DNA of 21,510 nt from an uncultured Oscillospiraceae bacterium (GTDB taxonomy: Bacteria; Bacillota; Clostridia; Oscillospirales; Acutalibacteraceae). The stretch lies in contig USIK01000005.1 in the NCBI GenBank assembly GCA_900554775.1, positions 1 to 21,510 of the forward strand, given 5' to 3'. Below, in pieces: positions 7,697 to 15,170 of this stretch. A program made the translations under genes and the position numbers. The first letter of the stretch is position 1; each line of letters starts with the position of its first letter. The notes beneath the pieces are model-generated. The model ran no database searches. It had not been told where the DNA came from and saw only the letters and a program-made list of their open reading frames with translations.

Positions 7697-8836
7697 TTAT
7701 GCAAGGCCTGCTTTTTTCAAGTTTGCGATGTGAACATCGTTAGTTTTAGCGAAGAAAGACTGGCCCGACGCACTGTGGCAATAATAATAGTAATCAGTTT
7801 TTGCCGGGAAAAGTGCAGCTTTTATCGCTTCCTTTCCGGGGTTGCAGATCGGCCCTGGAGGCAAGCCTTCTATTTTGTAAGTATTGTAAGAACTGCTGAA
7901 GTTCTTTTTAAGCTTAGAAGGCACTGCGGCTTCGGTCTTGTAAGGGTAATAAACGGTTGCATCAAGGCGAAGAATATTCATCGAAAACTCGCCAATTCTG
8001 TTTTTGCCGTCGGTTTTAGCGGTTGCAAGGCGGTTGTTAATTACCGAAGAAACATTGTACATGTCCTCTTTGTTAGCGGCCTCGGCTTGAATAAGCGAAG
8101 CAATATTGATAACTTCATCGACTGAAAGATTTTGGTTCGCCGCAATTTCTGCTATGCTAATTTTCGAAGAATAACCCTCAACATCAATTTTTTGATAAAT
8201 CTTTTTCTGGTAGTTATTCAAGAATTTAATCACAACATTGTAAGGCTTTTCATCGCGGTAAAATTTGTAAGTATCAGGGAATAAATACCCTTCGAGCTTA
8301 TAAATCCTTTTGCCATTGTTATTAATTTCTTTTAAAAACGAATATTTCTCATCAAATTTATCGCTGCTGCAGCATTTCAAAAATTCATCTTTGCTGCAAA
8401 TTCCGCTCTTGCTCATTAGGTTCGCGCATTCCATCACGTTCATGCCTTCAGTAACGGTAACTTCAACAACGTCTTTCGAGCTTTCGGAATCCTTCATTCG
8501 GTTTAGCACCGCTTGGTAGTCCATTCCTACCTCAACTTCATAGACTCCTTGGCTAAACTTCTTCGGAGCTTTTGTGACTAAAGCATAAATTTTGAAACAC
8601 CATTTTTCAGAAATAACTTTCTTGCTTTCCAAAATATTTGCAACTTCATCTATGTCACAATCTTTGTTTAGTTCTATTTGAACAATATCAGGTTCCTTTC
8701 CAAAAGCAAGCATATCATTAAGCCCGCTGACGGCAAACTTGGCAAGAAGCGCCGAAACAAGGCAAATAAAAACAAGCCATGCAATTTTGAAAAAAAACTT
8801 ACTAGATTTTATTTTCTTTGATTTTTTCATTCTCAA
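7697..8836 (-). CDS. mltG: Endolytic murein transglycosylase MltG (YceG family)
   Basis: Membrane-anchored lytic transglycosylase thought to cut nascent glycan strands and so set their length. The 379 residues contain a basic head, one membrane segment (about 16-37), a LysM-like region (VTVTEGMNVMECANLM), then the catalytic domain with LEGYLFPDTY (181-190), the block IASLIQAEA (245-253), NNRL, and GLPPGPICNPG (324-334). The usual ASIVEKEA block has Gln250 where the first Glu normally stands; Glu252 is kept. AAGGA (8848-8844) is 7 bp before a TTG at 8836 and 13 bp before the ATG at 8830; TTG has the better spacing. It lies 20 bp after the GNAT gene and is the last gene of the thyX operon before the hairpin. 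Confidence 0.94.
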   Translation of the reverse strand: MRMKKSKKIKSSKFFFKIAWLVFICLVSALLAKFAVSGLNDMLAFGKEPDIVQIELNKDCDIDEVANILESKKVISEKWCFKIYALVTKAPKKFSQGVYEVEVGMDYQAVLNRMKDSESSKDVVEVTVTEGMNVMECANLMSKSGICSKDEFLKCCSSDKFDEKYSFLKEINNNGKRIYKLEGYLFPDTYKFYRDEKPYNVVIKFLNNYQKKIYQKIDVEGYSSKISIAEIAANQNLSVDEVINIASLIQAEAANKEDMYNVSSVINNRLATAKTDGKNRIGEFSMNILRLDATVYYPYKTEAAVPSKLKKNFSSSYNTYKIEGLPPGPICNPGKEAIKAALFPAKTDYYYYCHSASGQSFFAKTNDVHIANLKKAGLA

Positions 8837-8856
8837 AAATCCATCCTTTTCATTTA

Positions 8857-9774
8857 TTATTCAAGTGAAATTCCCAAATACGGAACATTAAAATCATCTG
8901 GGCTAACCCCATGAATTTCAATAAGCCCTGCGCTTAATTCCGAAAGCGGCAAAATCATCCCGTAATTATAGCATTCACCTAAATCTTTAAAAAAAGCATT
9001 TGAAGGAGAAGTTTCTATGGTATACCTTTGCTGACCGGGGAATCTGGAATAAATTTTCCTCAGGAGTTCCATTGATCCTGAAAATTTGCAAGTAAAATCC
9101 CTTATTTTAAGCTCGCCAGTTGAAATAAACCCGCAAATTCCATATCCGCAACTCGTGCTCACAATTCCGCCAGAACTAAAAAATTCATAAAGTTTGCCGG
9201 CAAAATCAATGTCTTTTTCGCTGTAGATCACACCGCATTGATTTTCATAAACTTCTCGTCTCAAATTTTCCATTTGGTAAGCAGTGAGTAAACTACTCGA
9301 ATTTAAATCTTTAAAATCAGTACCTTCGAAACCGCAAATCTCCATCATTTCGTTTCTTGTAAATTCAATTCTTTTTACTTTAAAAAAGTTTTTGTATCCA
9401 AGATTGCTGTAAAATCTAATGAGTTTATCACTTTCAGGCACCAAAAACGAGCACTCATACCCCATTTTAGAATAAGCCTCGTTGGCAAATTTAAGAAGAT
9501 TAGTCATGTATCCACGGCTCCGGTATTCGCTCAGCGTGCACGCACCGTAAATATAAACAGCATTTAAAGTTTCTCTTCCCACTTTTATTTTAGATTTAAG
9601 CGCATGCAAAACCGAAACAATCTTCCCGTCAACTATGCAAACATAGCAGTTGTTTATGTCGAATCTTTCTTTAAAGAAAAACCTTAAAACCCAAATCGGG
9701 TCACCGAAACAAGCCATCATAACTTTTGTTATTTCTTCGGTCATGGTTAAATTGGCTTTAGTGTAAGTCTCCAT
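8857..9774 (-). CDS. GNAT-family N-acetyltransferase
   Basis: Predicted acetyl-CoA-dependent acyltransferase, cytoplasmic, substrate unknown. The 305 residues begin with a full GNAT domain: VCIVDGKIVSVLHAL (beta strands), then YIYGACTLSEYRSRGYM, in which R85-SRGYM is the acetyl-CoA pyrophosphate-binding loop, then LVPESDKLIRFYSNLGY as the closing GNAT motif. A further C-terminal region of about 150 residues gives an Eis-like layout (GNAT plus an extra domain), but it is shorter than Eis at about 400. The ribosome site GGGAGG lies within the last codons of the DUF2156 gene 7 bp upstream, so the two are coupled. Two GNAT-fold proteins in tandem may act on related substrates; that is inference. 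Confidence 0.88.
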   Translation of the reverse strand: METYTKANLTMTEEITKVMMACFGDPIWVLRFFFKERFDINNCYVCIVDGKIVSVLHALKSKIKVGRETLNAVYIYGACTLSEYRSRGYMTNLLKFANEAYSKMGYECSFLVPESDKLIRFYSNLGYKNFFKVKRIEFTRNEMMEICGFEGTDFKDLNSSSLLTAYQMENLRREVYENQCGVIYSEKDIDFAGKLYEFFSSGGIVSTSCGYGICGFISTGELKIRDFTCKFSGSMELLRKIYSRFPGQQRYTIETSPSNAFFKDLGECYNYGMILPLSELSAGLIEIHGVSPDDFNVPYLGISLE

Positions 9775-9781
9775 AAAAATT

Positions 9782-10663
9782 TTAATCCTCCCAAACGGCA
9801 GTATATTTATTTAAAAGAAACATCGGTTTATAAGAAAGTTTAGACTTTCTAAGCCCGGGGATTCCCATGTCTTCCTCACGATTAATAAGCCTAAAATTCT
9901 CGGCCTCACTCTTGCAAAATTCATTGTTTATAACGCTGTAAGCGCCTTCAAACTCCGGCAAAGCCTTTTCAAAGTGAACAAGCAAAACATTTTTGTTTAT
10001 TTTCTCGCCTATTGTGCAAGCGATTATCTCACCGCCTACTTCTATAGCCCCGCCCGAAAGCTTCAAAGCCTGGAAATTTTCCAAAGCTTTTTTAATCGCC
10101 AAATATTCCTGCTTATTAAACTTTTCTTCGTCTTTTGAATATATTTTAAACCATTTTTCGAAAAAATCCATACACTCAACATTTTTTATAAATGGAATAT
10201 ATTTCCAATTATACAATTTGCTGAATTTGGAAATATGATTCCTTTTTTGGTGGTATTTTTTGCCCGAAAGCTGCGCAAGATTTTTTATATCATAAATGTA
10301 TTCCGCATTATCTCGTTTTTTTGAGAAAGAAAATTTTCCAGGCAAGATTCTATCGAGCTCTCTTACGTCGTTTTCAAGCAAATCATCTAAAATAAATTTT
10401 TCACTGTTTAAGCAATTTTGTTTCAAAGCTTCCAAGCAAGTTTTAAGCTTAGCGTCGCTTTTGGCGCCCCTCGGGAAGCCATAGCTTTTACCAATTTTTT
10501 TTAAAAGCACACCATCGTGCACGCAAATATTAATGTCATAACCTTCAGCCCATAAGTAAAGAGTGCCAAATGCAGAAGCTGAATCTATATTACCCGATTT
10601 TTCAAGTATTTTCTTAACTTCCTGCCTGTCTTCAAGACGCGGCCTTCTAAAACTAAGACTCAT
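9782..10663 (-). CDS. DUF2156 protein, phosphatidylglycerol lysyltransferase-like
   Basis: DUF2156 is the GNAT-like fold that forms the soluble half of MprF, which transfers amino acids from tRNA to lipids. This 293-residue protein has the fold without the membrane half. Seen: SFRRPRLEDRQEVKKIL at the start, a TLYLWAEGYDI segment, and KKYHQKRNHISKF, a signature of this family. Near the end are INREEDMGIPGLRKSKLSYKP, also typical. Stand-alone forms like this are common in Clostridia and their substrate is not settled, so I do not claim lipid lysylation. It starts 11 bp after tmk and ends 7 bp before the GNAT gene, inside a tight operon. Confidence 0.86.
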   Translation of the reverse strand: MSLSFRRPRLEDRQEVKKILEKSGNIDSASAFGTLYLWAEGYDINICVHDGVLLKKIGKSYGFPRGAKSDAKLKTCLEALKQNCLNSEKFILDDLLENDVRELDRILPGKFSFSKKRDNAEYIYDIKNLAQLSGKKYHQKRNHISKFSKLYNWKYIPFIKNVECMDFFEKWFKIYSKDEEKFNKQEYLAIKKALENFQALKLSGGAIEVGGEIIACTIGEKINKNVLLVHFEKALPEFEGAYSVINNEFCKSEAENFRLINREEDMGIPGLRKSKLSYKPMFLLNKYTAVWED

Positions 10664-10674
10664 TATGCACCGCC

Positions 10675-11328
10675 CTATATAATTTTTATAATCTCCTCAT
10701 GAATTTCATTCTTGCCTCTCATTTCTCCATTTTTGCAGCAATCAATTATTTTCCAGCCGTCTTTTTTCGCAACATACGAAGCTGCCTCGGAGCATTTTTT
10801 CAAAAATTTGATGTTAGATTCATGCAAATCTTTTTTGCTTTCATCGCCTTCGTATCTGCCCGCCATGAGCTTCTGCGAAACCTCTATATCTCCGCGCAAA
10901 TAAATAACGCTGTCAGGCCTCGGGATGCCTAATTTATAATATTCATAATCATAAAGCCAAGTTAAATATTCATCCCAAATTTTTTTTTCAAGCTTGCACA
11001 TCTGGTAAATAGCATTCGAAGTTGTGTATCTATCGCAGAGGATAACTCCACCATTCTCATAAAATTTTTGCCAATATTTTTTGAAGCTTGCGTATCTGTC
11101 AACTGCGTAAAAAGAAGCCGCAGCATATGCGTTAACATCATCCGGTGAGCTTCCGAATTCAGAGTTTAAATACATTTTCACAAGGCTTGATGAAGCATCT
11201 TCATAATTCGGGAAAGTAACATATTTAACACCTAAATTTTCCTTTTTAAGGCGCTCGGTTAAAAGCCTCGTTTGAGTGTTTTTCCCGCAGCCGTCAAGGC
11301 CTTCTAAAACTATCAATTTACCTTTCAT
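10675..11328 (-). CDS. tmk: Thymidylate kinase (dTMP kinase)
   Basis: Phosphorylates dTMP to dTDP with ATP, the step directly after ThyX. The 217 residues contain KLIVLEGLDGCGKNTQT, with the P-loop G10 to K16 followed by Asn17 where Ser or Thr is usual; FPNYEDASS; YAVDRYASF; and CDRYTTSNAIYQM, the DRY nucleotide-binding motif. The ending KIIDC...EIHEEIIKII is typical. The start follows AGGTGG by 10 bp. It lies 14 bp after thyX on the same strand, so the two successive steps of dTTP synthesis are co-expressed. The Asn in the P-loop is unusual for P-loop kinases in general, though the rest of the enzyme looks intact. Confidence 0.94.
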   Translation of the reverse strand: MKGKLIVLEGLDGCGKNTQTRLLTERLKKENLGVKYVTFPNYEDASSSLVKMYLNSEFGSSPDDVNAYAAASFYAVDRYASFKKYWQKFYENGGVILCDRYTTSNAIYQMCKLEKKIWDEYLTWLYDYEYYKLGIPRPDSVIYLRGDIEVSQKLMAGRYEGDESKKDLHESNIKFLKKCSEAASYVAKKDGWKIIDCCKNGEMRGKNEIHEEIIKII

Positions 11329-11342
11329 AATAAATAACCCAC

Positions 11343-12077
11343 CTAATTGCTTTTCATATCGCTAAATATTTTTTTGATTTTAACCGCTTCGCCGCAAGTC
11401 ATTTTGCCTTCGCTGCAAGCGCCCCTGAGGCAAGAAGGCCCGGCATTTTCGAAAACACTGGGAGCAACTTCATAAACAATCTTGAACATTTTGTTTGCAA
11501 GGTTCCTTATCTCCCACTGCGCACGGTTGCAGCACCTGTGAGAAAAAAAGTTAAGCAAACTCCTCGCATTAAAAGTGCAAATCAATTTAGTGCTCCACGC
11601 ATTTGGCAAAACATATCTTGCATCTTCAATTGCTTTTTTCTCTGTTTTTTTGTCGTCGCTGCCATAATGCTTAGTGAGGATTTCCGTCAAATTATCATAG
11701 CTTTTTTTAGCTTCAAGCATCATTCTTTCAAACTCAGCCTTTGCTTCAGGGATTTTTTCAATTTCAGGAGGAATCACATACTCGGCTCCTGCGCTCTTAA
11801 CGTACCTTTGGCTTTGAACGCTATAGGAAGCTATTCTGTGCCGTGTGAGCTGAGCAAGAAGCGTCCGCGAAACACCTTCTATGGCGAAAGTGAAGGTTAT
11901 GTGTTCAAGCGGGCTTTGGTGACCAAGTTTCATGAGCATTTCAACGAAAGATGCCGCTTTTTCAGCTTCAAGCGAATCCGAAATCTCATCTATCGAGCAA
12001 GCAGAATAGCAAAGTTTCGCCGCACAAGCAACCGCTTTTTCAGGGTTTGGGGTGTGCGCTATTAATTCAACTTTCAT
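11343..12077 (-). CDS. thyX: Flavin-dependent thymidylate synthase ThyX
   Basis: Methylates dUMP to dTMP using methylene-tetrahydrofolate and reduced FAD, without oxidising the folate to dihydrofolate. The ThyX signature RHRxxSxxxxSxR is complete at residues 79-91 (RHRIASYSVQSQR). HQSPLEHITFTF upstream of it and FNARSLLNFFSHRC, with CNRAQWEIR downstream, are also typical. The 244 residues are full length. The start follows AAGGAG by 7 bp. It is the first gene of a minus-strand operon with a near-consensus promoter 45 bp upstream. No thyA is visible in this window, in line with the usual mutual exclusion of the two enzymes. Confidence 0.97.
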   Translation of the reverse strand: MKVELIAHTPNPEKAVACAAKLCYSACSIDEISDSLEAEKAASFVEMLMKLGHQSPLEHITFTFAIEGVSRTLLAQLTRHRIASYSVQSQRYVKSAGAEYVIPPEIEKIPEAKAEFERMMLEAKKSYDNLTEILTKHYGSDDKKTEKKAIEDARYVLPNAWSTKLICTFNARSLLNFFSHRCCNRAQWEIRNLANKMFKIVYEVAPSVFENAGPSCLRGACSEGKMTCGEAVKIKKIFSDMKSN

Positions 12078-12121
12078 TTTATTTCTCCTTACAATTTTTG
12101 CTGCAAAAAAAGTATGAAAAA

Positions 12122-12150
12122 ATTATATCAAAAAATGTCGTGATTATCAA
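12122..12150 (-). promoter_or_regulatory. Sigma-A promoter of the thyX operon
   Basis: On the minus strand, TTGATA (12150-12145), 17 bases, TATAAT (12127-12122). Transcription would start near 12115, giving a leader of about 38 nt before thyX. Confidence 0.88.
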
Positions 12151-12168
12151 TTACCGGCTAAAAAAAGA

Positions 12169-12182
12169 TATACACCTGTATA
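12169..12182. repeat. Short perfect dyad upstream of both thyX and the BofC-like gene
   Basis: TATACACCTGTATA is a perfect 6+6 inverted repeat with a 2-base centre, in the 168-bp gap between divergent genes and 19 bp upstream of the thyX -35 box. It could be an operator, but short AT-rich dyads arise by chance. Confidence 0.25.
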
Positions 12183-12245
12183 AATTAATAAACATTGCCA
12201 AAACTAAAATCAAAGAAAAAATTACTTTCAAAGGAAGTCTTAAAT

Positions 12246-12608
12246 ATGAAAAAATTTATGTTATGTGTGGCATTTTTCTTGGCGCTTTGCGTTGGAACAG
12301 CCTATTTCATGGAGGTTAGCGACTCGCCAAAAGTGAGCATTTCAACCGGAGAAGTCAAAAAGCAGCCAACCACTCAAGAAGCAAAATTTGAACCAAGCCA
12401 CTGCGTCATAAACAAAGAAGAAAACTACGAACTAAAAGAATATGAAGGAACGATAGCCATTTTTAAAACCGGAACGAAAGCACCGCTTAAAACGACTTCA
12501 ATCGCCGTGAACGACCTGCCGAAAACCGACAGAGACATGCTAAAAACAGGCATAAAAGCCACTTCAGAAGAAGAGCTAAACGCCCTTTTAGAAGATTATT
12601 GTAGCTAA
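12246..12608 (+). CDS. BofC-like exported protein (BofC C-terminal domain)
   Basis: BofC of B. subtilis restrains the SpoIVB protease that signals to the mother cell during sporulation. This 120-residue protein has an N-terminal signal or anchor (KKFMLCVAFFLALCVGTAYF, 2-21), a polar linker, and a C-terminal domain reading YELKEYEGTIAIFK, then SIAVNDLPKTDRDMLKTGI, then SEEELNALLEDYCS. That pattern matches the BofC C-terminal domain as I know it in Clostridia, where it is often found in short proteins with no BofC N-terminal domain. The start at 12246 is chosen because AAAGGAAG stands 9 bp upstream and the signal begins there; an open frame further upstream (from 12195) lacks a ribosome site. 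Role in sporulation is inference. Confidence 0.75.
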   Translation: MKKFMLCVAFFLALCVGTAYFMEVSDSPKVSISTGEVKKQPTTQEAKFEPSHCVINKEENYELKEYEGTIAIFKTGTKAPLKTTSIAVNDLPKTDRDMLKTGIKATSEEELNALLEDYCS

Positions 12609-12745
12609 ATTGCTGCCATAAAATCAAATATAACATTTTATTTTCACATGCAATATCGGTATTTTGCTTTGATGATTTAAATTTCACGATTAAACTTAAA
12701 AGGTGTTTTTTATTTGGATTTTGCACAGTATGTGTATTTTAAAAC

Positions 12746-12777
12746 ATAATAAAAAGCTGCCCTAAAAGAGCAACTTT
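12746..12777 (-). terminator. Rho-independent terminator after the 192-residue protein gene
   Basis: On the minus strand AAAGTTGCTC, loop TTTTA, GGGCAGCTTT form a 10-bp stem with two G-U pairs, followed by TTTATTATG. It lies 45 bp after the stop at 12822. The plus-strand version has mismatches, so it acts on the minus strand. Confidence 0.75.
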
Positions 12778-12821
12778 CTAAAAATAAAATATTATAAAAC
12801 AGCAATATTATTTTATCATTT

Positions 12822-13400
12822 TTATTTGAATAAATAATTGTGCAAACGCTGAACTTTCTCCTCAAACAATTGATTGCCTTGTTCTTTTCTGACTCTAAGC
12901 CCGTATTCTTTTAACAATTTACGTTGCAAATACTTTCCAAAATCGGTTTTGTCATTTTCTAATTCTTTTTTCATTTCCTTGCCATGTTTGTTATATATAC
13001 TCCAAAGCGAATCGACGCCCTTCAAAGAATAATTTTTGTTGTCGATTAATTTTTGCAGTTCACGGTCAAAAAGCCTGCAATACACCAGATTTTCCTTCGA
13101 AGACCATCTGCGAAGTCTGCGAACTAAATCGTCGCGCCTCTTTGTGACGTCTTCCAAGATATTTTCTATAGGAGTAATTTCTTTAACTATGCGTTTTGCT
13201 TCTTCAATCTCTTTTTTATGTTTGTCATAGCTTAGTTCGATTGGTTGAATCAAAAGCTCGGAATTAGTAACAAATTTATCGCATATTTTATCTACAGTAC
13301 TGGGTTTAAACGCAAATCTGAATTCTTTTTCCGTATTTTTAACTAGCTTATCAAATATTTCTTTGTTGGCTTTTGCTGTATTTAAATCACCATTTCCCAT
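12822..13400 (-). CDS. Hypothetical protein, 192 residues, highly charged and helical
   Basis: I do not recognise this protein. It has no signal peptide or membrane segment, and is very rich in Lys, Glu, Arg and Asp, so it is probably cytoplasmic. Runs such as KHKKEIEEAKRIVKEI and DVTKRRDDLVRRLRRW suggest long helices or a coiled coil; the basic RRDDLVRRLRRWSSK stretch (about residues 87-101) could bind nucleic acid, but that is speculation. The start follows AAGGAG by 7 bp. It stands alone, between the tRNA-Leu gene and its own terminator, on the minus strand. An isolated, charged, family-less gene beside a tRNA may be an accessory gene or a remnant of an integrated element; no integrase or attachment repeat was found to support that. 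Confidence 0.7.
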   Translation of the reverse strand: MGNGDLNTAKANKEIFDKLVKNTEKEFRFAFKPSTVDKICDKFVTNSELLIQPIELSYDKHKKEIEEAKRIVKEITPIENILEDVTKRRDDLVRRLRRWSSKENLVYCRLFDRELQKLIDNKNYSLKGVDSLWSIYNKHGKEMKKELENDKTDFGKYLQRKLLKEYGLRVRKEQGNQLFEEKVQRLHNYLFK

Positions 13401-13516
13401 AATAATATCTCCTTAGATTATAAAATATAATTACACGATTTGATAAATTTACCTATTTAAAAAAACAAACAACACAAAAAATTTTACAATGCCTAACAAA
13501 ACTATTTCTTATTTAG

Positions 13517-13551
13517 CTTAGCCTACTAAGTTCAATTTATACGCATATAAA
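13517..13551 (-). other. Two small hairpins downstream of tRNA-Leu
   Basis: TTTATA/TATAAA around CGCA (13536-13551) and CTTAG/CTAAG around CCTA (13517-13530). They lie 25-60 bp past the tRNA 3' end and may take part in ending its transcript, but neither is followed directly by a T-run. Apart from these, the 175-bp gap 13401-13575 shows only AT-rich sequence. Confidence 0.3.
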
Positions 13552-13575
13552 CAGTACAAAACCTGATAGTTATTT

Positions 13576-13660
13576 TGGTACGGGTGACAGGACTTGAACC
13601 TGCACAGTGTGAACTACTAGGACCTAAACCTAGCGCGTCTACCAATTCCGCCACACCCGC
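13576..13660 (-). tRNA. tRNA-Leu (anticodon TAG)
   Basis: An 85-nt class II tRNA with encoded CCA. The anticodon stem CTAGG/CCTAG holds loop TTTAGGT, so the anticodon is TAG (leucine CUA and, by wobble, other CUN codons). The long variable arm and the D arm GGCGGAATTGGTAGACGC are typical of tRNA-Leu. The acceptor stem GCGGGTG/CACCCGT ends in a G1:U72 wobble rather than G1:C72; the discriminator base is A73, as required for leucine identity. Confidence 0.97.
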
Positions 13661-13673
13661 TAAAACTTAGTTC

Positions 13674-13702
13674 AGTATATCACACTTTTATTTTATATGC
13701 AA
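13674..13702 (-). promoter_or_regulatory. Sigma-A promoter of tRNA-Leu
   Basis: On the minus strand, TTGCAT (13702-13697), 17 bases, TATACT (13679-13674). Transcription would start near 13667, seven bases before the tRNA. It lies just after the terminator of the upstream surface-protein gene. Confidence 0.85.
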
Positions 13703-13712
13703 GGGAAAATAT

Positions 13713-13750
13713 AAAAAAAGTAGGAGGCTGACAACAACCCAGCCGCCTAC
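13713..13750 (-). terminator. Rho-independent terminator of the 363-residue surface protein gene
   Basis: On the minus strand GTAGGCGGCTG pairs with CAGCCTCCTAC (11 bp, one mismatch) around a 9-base loop, followed by TTTTTTT. It begins 17 bp past the stop codon. Confidence 0.92.
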
Positions 13751-13766
13751 CACTAATAATTATGTA

Positions 13767-14858
13767 TTAGTCTTTTTTCTTTCTGCTAGCAAATGCTGCA
13801 AGACCACTTGTAAGCATTGTTGAAATTAAAGGAAGAACGCTAGCGTCTCCAGTTTTGTAGAATTCGCTGTTTGAAGCTTCTTTCTTAGCTGCTTGTGCTT
13901 TTTTAGCTTCTTCTTTTTTAGCTTCTGCAGGTTTAGGATCTTTTCCTTCACCGGTTGTGTCTTCGCTTGCAGGTACTGCGAAAATTCCTGTAACGAGATC
14001 TGTGAATGTAGCTACTGTGCCATTTTCTAATATACCGTCAGGGGCTAACTCTACATTACGTCCATCAACTTTAATTTTTACATTATCACCAGTAAATGCA
14101 GCTTGATCAAATTTATATCCTTTGTCTGCAAGAGCTTTTGGAATAGTTAAACGGATAGTATGCTTGTATTCAGTGCCAGCTTTAAATTCATCAAAAAGAG
14201 TTTTTCCCTCACTTTCAAGTTTTCCGTTCCATCTTGCTGAAGATGCTTTTACTTTACCACCTTCAGTTTCTTCCCACATTTCATCAATAGTAAATCTGCT
14301 TTCTTTTGCATCAACATTAGAAGTTGTTACATGGCCTTCTGGGTCAACACCAACTACAGGATCTGTTGTTTTAAGTTGAATTTCTTCTGAACCAATTGAT
14401 AATGCTTCAACTTCAGCTTTTTTGAGAGGTTCATTTCCTTCATGTCCGATTTCTATTTTTTCGTATTGTTTTTTAGTTCCTTCATATACAACATCTTTTA
14501 ATTTGTCGCAGTCTTCGAAAGCATGATCTTTTACTTGTTCAAGAGTTTTTGGGAATCTTACTGTTTCAAGAGCTTTCATTCCTGAAACCGCATTCTTACC
14601 AATTACTTTAGTTCCATCTGCAACTGTAACATAGTCTACTTTTCCTTTTTGCTCTTCCGTCCAAGGGTTTGTGTCTTGAGTATCATAATCTTTGATTACG
14701 CCACCATTTTCTTCAACAGAAAGTGTTGCTTCTGTTCCTGAAGAAGTTGACTTAGCAGTTACATCTCCCGGTGCTGCATAAGCATGCTCAGTAACAAATG
14801 GTAAAGCTAAAAATGCTGCTACGCATAATGGTAAAACCTTTGTGAATTTGTTGTTCAT
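13767..14858 (-). CDS. BspA-type leucine-rich-repeat surface protein, 363 residues
   Basis: Predicted secreted, cell-surface protein. A signal peptide (1-28, cleavage near HAYA/AP) is followed by a BspA-like repeat region (about 45-150: IKDYD...NPWTEE, VTVADGTKVIGKNAVSGMKALETV, and CDKLKDVVYEGTKKQYEKIEI). A beta-rich domain follows (about 185-290, ARWNGKL...FKAGTEYKHTIRLTI), then a Pro/Glu/Lys/Ala-rich spacer (302-330). The end is a sorting-type signal: YKTGD (334-338), a hydrophobic stretch and RKKKD. In a normal LPXTG signal Tyr would be Pro. The ATG at 14858 is chosen over a TTG at 14867 because AAAGGAG is 9 bp before the ATG but touches the TTG. BspA proteins often bind host or bacterial surfaces; no ligand can be deduced. 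It is a paralogue of the next gene. Confidence 0.88.
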   Translation of the reverse strand: MNNKFTKVLPLCVAAFLALPFVTEHAYAAPGDVTAKSTSSGTEATLSVEENGGVIKDYDTQDTNPWTEEQKGKVDYVTVADGTKVIGKNAVSGMKALETVRFPKTLEQVKDHAFEDCDKLKDVVYEGTKKQYEKIEIGHEGNEPLKKAEVEALSIGSEEIQLKTTDPVVGVDPEGHVTTSNVDAKESRFTIDEMWEETEGGKVKASSARWNGKLESEGKTLFDEFKAGTEYKHTIRLTIPKALADKGYKFDQAAFTGDNVKIKVDGRNVELAPDGILENGTVATFTDLVTGIFAVPASEDTTGEGKDPKPAEAKKEEAKKAQAAKKEASNSEFYKTGDASVLPLISTMLTSGLAAFASRKKKD

Positions 14859-14925
14859 TTGAAACAACTCCTTTATTTTAATATTTTCCGGAAGTCAAAC
14901 AGTCTTATTCGACCACCTAAACAAC

Positions 14926-14953
14926 ATTATATATAGAAATATACATAAGTCAA
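14926..14953 (-). promoter_or_regulatory. Sigma-A promoter of the 363-residue surface protein gene
   Basis: On the minus strand, TTGACT (14953-14948), 16 bases, TATAAT (14931-14926). Transcription would start near 14919, leaving a leader of about 60 nt. Confidence 0.8.
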
Positions 14954-15170
14954 GCATTTTTTATTAAAAAAATAACTATTTTTCATAAAATAATTTGATT
15001 TTAAATAAAAATGAAGAATTTAGACACAAAATCATAATTTATTTCTTTATATTTTATGTTTATTACAAAAAAAGGTATTTATTTACATTTTTCATAGTGC
15101 ATTTTTGACTAATAAAACTAAATTTTCAAGCATTTATGCGTGTTTATAGTGCGTTTTTACGCCTTCAGGC
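14954..15170. other. AT-rich gap between the two surface-protein genes
   Basis: No gene is seen on either strand. The sequence is very AT-rich. Near its right end are an imperfect direct repeat, ATAGTGCATTTTT (15094-15106) and ATAGTGCGTTTTT (15146-15158), and two small dyads, GCGTTTTTACGC (15151-15162) and GCCTTCAGGC (15161-15170). Their role, if any, is unknown. Confidence 0.5.

Noticed and set aside
7688..8125. A 145-codon open frame on the plus strand
   Set aside because: It lies fully opposite mltG, whose family motifs are clear, and has no ribosome site; it is an antisense shadow.
12195..12245. An upstream in-frame start for the BofC-like gene
   Set aside because: It adds 17 lysine-rich residues before a clear signal peptide and lacks a ribosome site; AAAGGAAG marks the start at 12246.
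11538..12319. Two plus-strand open frames of 175 and 122 codons
   Set aside because: They are antisense to thyX and run through its promoter; the real plus-strand gene starts at 12246 with a signal peptide and ribosome site.
12487..12726. A 79-codon minus-strand open frame
   Set aside because: Half of it is antisense to the BofC-like gene, and it has no ribosome site or protein-like composition.
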